Notes under the pieces: model-generated
What the model was told of the DNA's origin: nothing
The model's input: the letters and a program-made list of their open reading frames with translations, nothing else
The model's database searches: none
Translations under genes and position numbers: made by a program
Assembly: GCA_937875545.1 (NCBI GenBank)
Contig: CALLYE010000163.1
Span: forward strand, 1 to 5,312
Reading direction: 5' to 3'
DNA from: DTU078 sp002397345
GTDB taxonomy: Bacteria; Bacillota; Clostridia; Oscillospirales; CAG-272
Length of the DNA: 5,312 nucleotides
In this document: in pieces, positions 4,970-5,312 of the stretch
Numbering within the stretch: position 1 is the stretch's first letter
Layout: every line of letters begins with the position of its first letter

Positions 4970-4993
4970 CGTGTGCGCATGCCGACCTCCCCC
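4959..4993 (+). other. Possible hairpin overlapping the stop of the Cys-rich gene
   Basis: GGGGGAG (4959-4965) can pair with CTCCCCC (4987-4993) around a 21-nt loop that contains the TAG stop. No T-tract follows. It may simply reflect two G-rich/C-rich repeat remnants facing each other. Confidence 0.3.
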
Positions 4994-5054
4994 AGACCCC
5001 CGCAATGATAGGGAAAATATTTCCGATTATATAATTATGCGTATTTATATGTAG

Positions 5055-5082
5055 GGGACGGCTTCCATGCCGTCCCGTTTTC
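5055..5082 (+). terminator. Probable intrinsic terminator of the feo cluster
   Basis: GGGACGGC (5055-5062) pairs perfectly with GCCGTCCC (5069-5076) around a 6-nt loop, followed by GTTTTCT. It lies about 85 nt beyond the last feo gene. It is built like the hairpin repeat at 1214-1240 (both begin GTAGGGG and carry a GG-CGG/CCG-CC stem), so it is probably a member of the same dispersed family serving as a terminator. Confidence 0.65.
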
Positions 5083-5138
5083 TATAAACGCGCCGTAAGC
5101 GGCGATAATCGGTGTTACGCGCTCGCAGTGACCACCCC
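5083..5138 (+). repeat. Right-edge direct repeat, first copy
   Basis: The 56-nt segment from TATAAACGCGCCGTAAGC to GTGACCACCCC recurs exactly at 5258-5312 as far as the window reaches, giving a period of 175 bp. Bases 5103-5138 also match 31-66 in reverse complement. The segment overlaps the terminal inverted repeat element starting at 5130. It is non-coding, and the short reading frames across it have no recognisable product. Confidence 0.9.
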
Positions 5139-5255
5139 GGCGTTGCGACGCCACCCCTCCGCAGAGGGGATGAAGAACAGCGACCCAACAGATCGTGCCG
5201 TTCCTTTCCCCCATCCCCTCCCGCGGAGGGGTGGTGCCGCAGCACCGGGGTGGTC
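5130..5255. mobile_element. MITE-like element with terminal inverted repeats
   Basis: The left arm (5130-5170), beginning GACCACCCCGG, and the right arm (5214-5255), ending CCGGGGTGGTC, are inverted repeats of 41-42 nt with about 36 matching positions. Each arm has an inner CCCCTCC.../...GGAGGGG hairpin. The roughly 43-bp centre has no reading frame. The element has the size and build of a non-autonomous miniature element or mobile hairpin, a kind I recall as common between genes in clostridial genomes. No transposase is present. No simple short target duplication is evident; instead, longer direct repeats (5083-5138, 5258-5312) flank it. Confidence 0.65.
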
Positions 5256-5257
5256 CG

Positions 5258-5312
5258 TATAAACGCGCCGTAAGCGGCGATAATCGGTGTTACGCGCTCG
5301 CAGTGACCACCC
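5258..5312 (+). repeat. Right-edge direct repeat, second copy, cut by the window end
   Basis: All 55 bases match 5083-5137. The window ends inside the GACCACCC that would begin another terminal inverted repeat element, so a second tandem 175-bp unit probably starts here. Whether the array continues cannot be seen. Confidence 0.88.

Noticed and set aside
4965..4970. Third operator half-site GTTAGC near the end of the feo cluster
   Set aside because: No inverted partner GCTAAC follows at the right distance; a 6-bp match is expected by chance.
5045..5245. Small minus-strand reading frame in the right-edge repeats
   Set aside because: It runs through a terminator hairpin and an inverted repeat element; low-complexity Arg/Gly product, typical false gene in repeats.
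5083..5312. CRISPR array
   Set aside because: The repeat period is 175 bp with a structured inverted-repeat centre and only two units; no short regular spacers and no cas genes.

Overview
The window looks like part of a chromosome from a Gram-positive anaerobe of the class Clostridia, probably a gut-type Oscillospirales/Ruminococcaceae relative. The signs are consensus sigma-A promoters, strong purine-rich ribosome binding sites, a cell-wall-sorting-like C-terminus on a secreted protein, a FeoA/FeoB/Cys-rich small protein cluster typical of Clostridia, and several dispersed hairpin repeats of kinds I associate with such genomes. The taxonomic call is inference; there is no rRNA or marker gene here.

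Layout: (1) 1-66 is a repeat fragment that reappears in opposite orientation at the right edge. (2) 157-1195 is a perfect-consensus promoter driving a secreted, C-terminally anchored protein with a family 9 carbohydrate-binding (CBM9/DOMON-like) domain, followed by a hairpin repeat. (3) 1369-2041 holds a short DtxR-family metalloregulator on the minus strand, bracketed by three copies of a dispersed hairpin repeat. (4) 2088-2180 is a divergent control region with apparent back-to-back promoters and an 18-bp inverted repeat just behind the feoA -10 element. (5) 2256-4969 is the ferrous iron uptake cluster: feoA, feoB and a FeoB-associated Cys-rich membrane protein. A second copy of the inverted repeat lies between feoA and feoB. 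(6) 5055-5312 is a terminator-like hairpin followed by a 175-bp-period repeat containing a 126-bp element with terminal inverted repeats.

How it works together: FeoB is the G-protein-coupled Fe(II) permease, FeoA its small SH3-like cytoplasmic partner, and the Cys-rich protein a small membrane accessory. The divergent DtxR-type regulator is the natural candidate to sense Fe(II) and repress feo. The shared GTTAGC-N4-GCTAAC inverted repeats in front of both feoA and feoB are the best candidate operators. Their half-sites resemble the classical DtxR box, but the spacing is wider. The CBM9-like surface protein has its own promoter without that operator, so nothing in the sequence ties it to iron.

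The most interesting points are the paired operators, the unusual metal-ligand set of the short regulator, the regulator gene sitting between inverted repeats that could fold its own mRNA, and an apparent repeat-derived tail on the Cys-rich protein. I saw no CRISPR array, tRNA, rRNA, transposase or phage gene.
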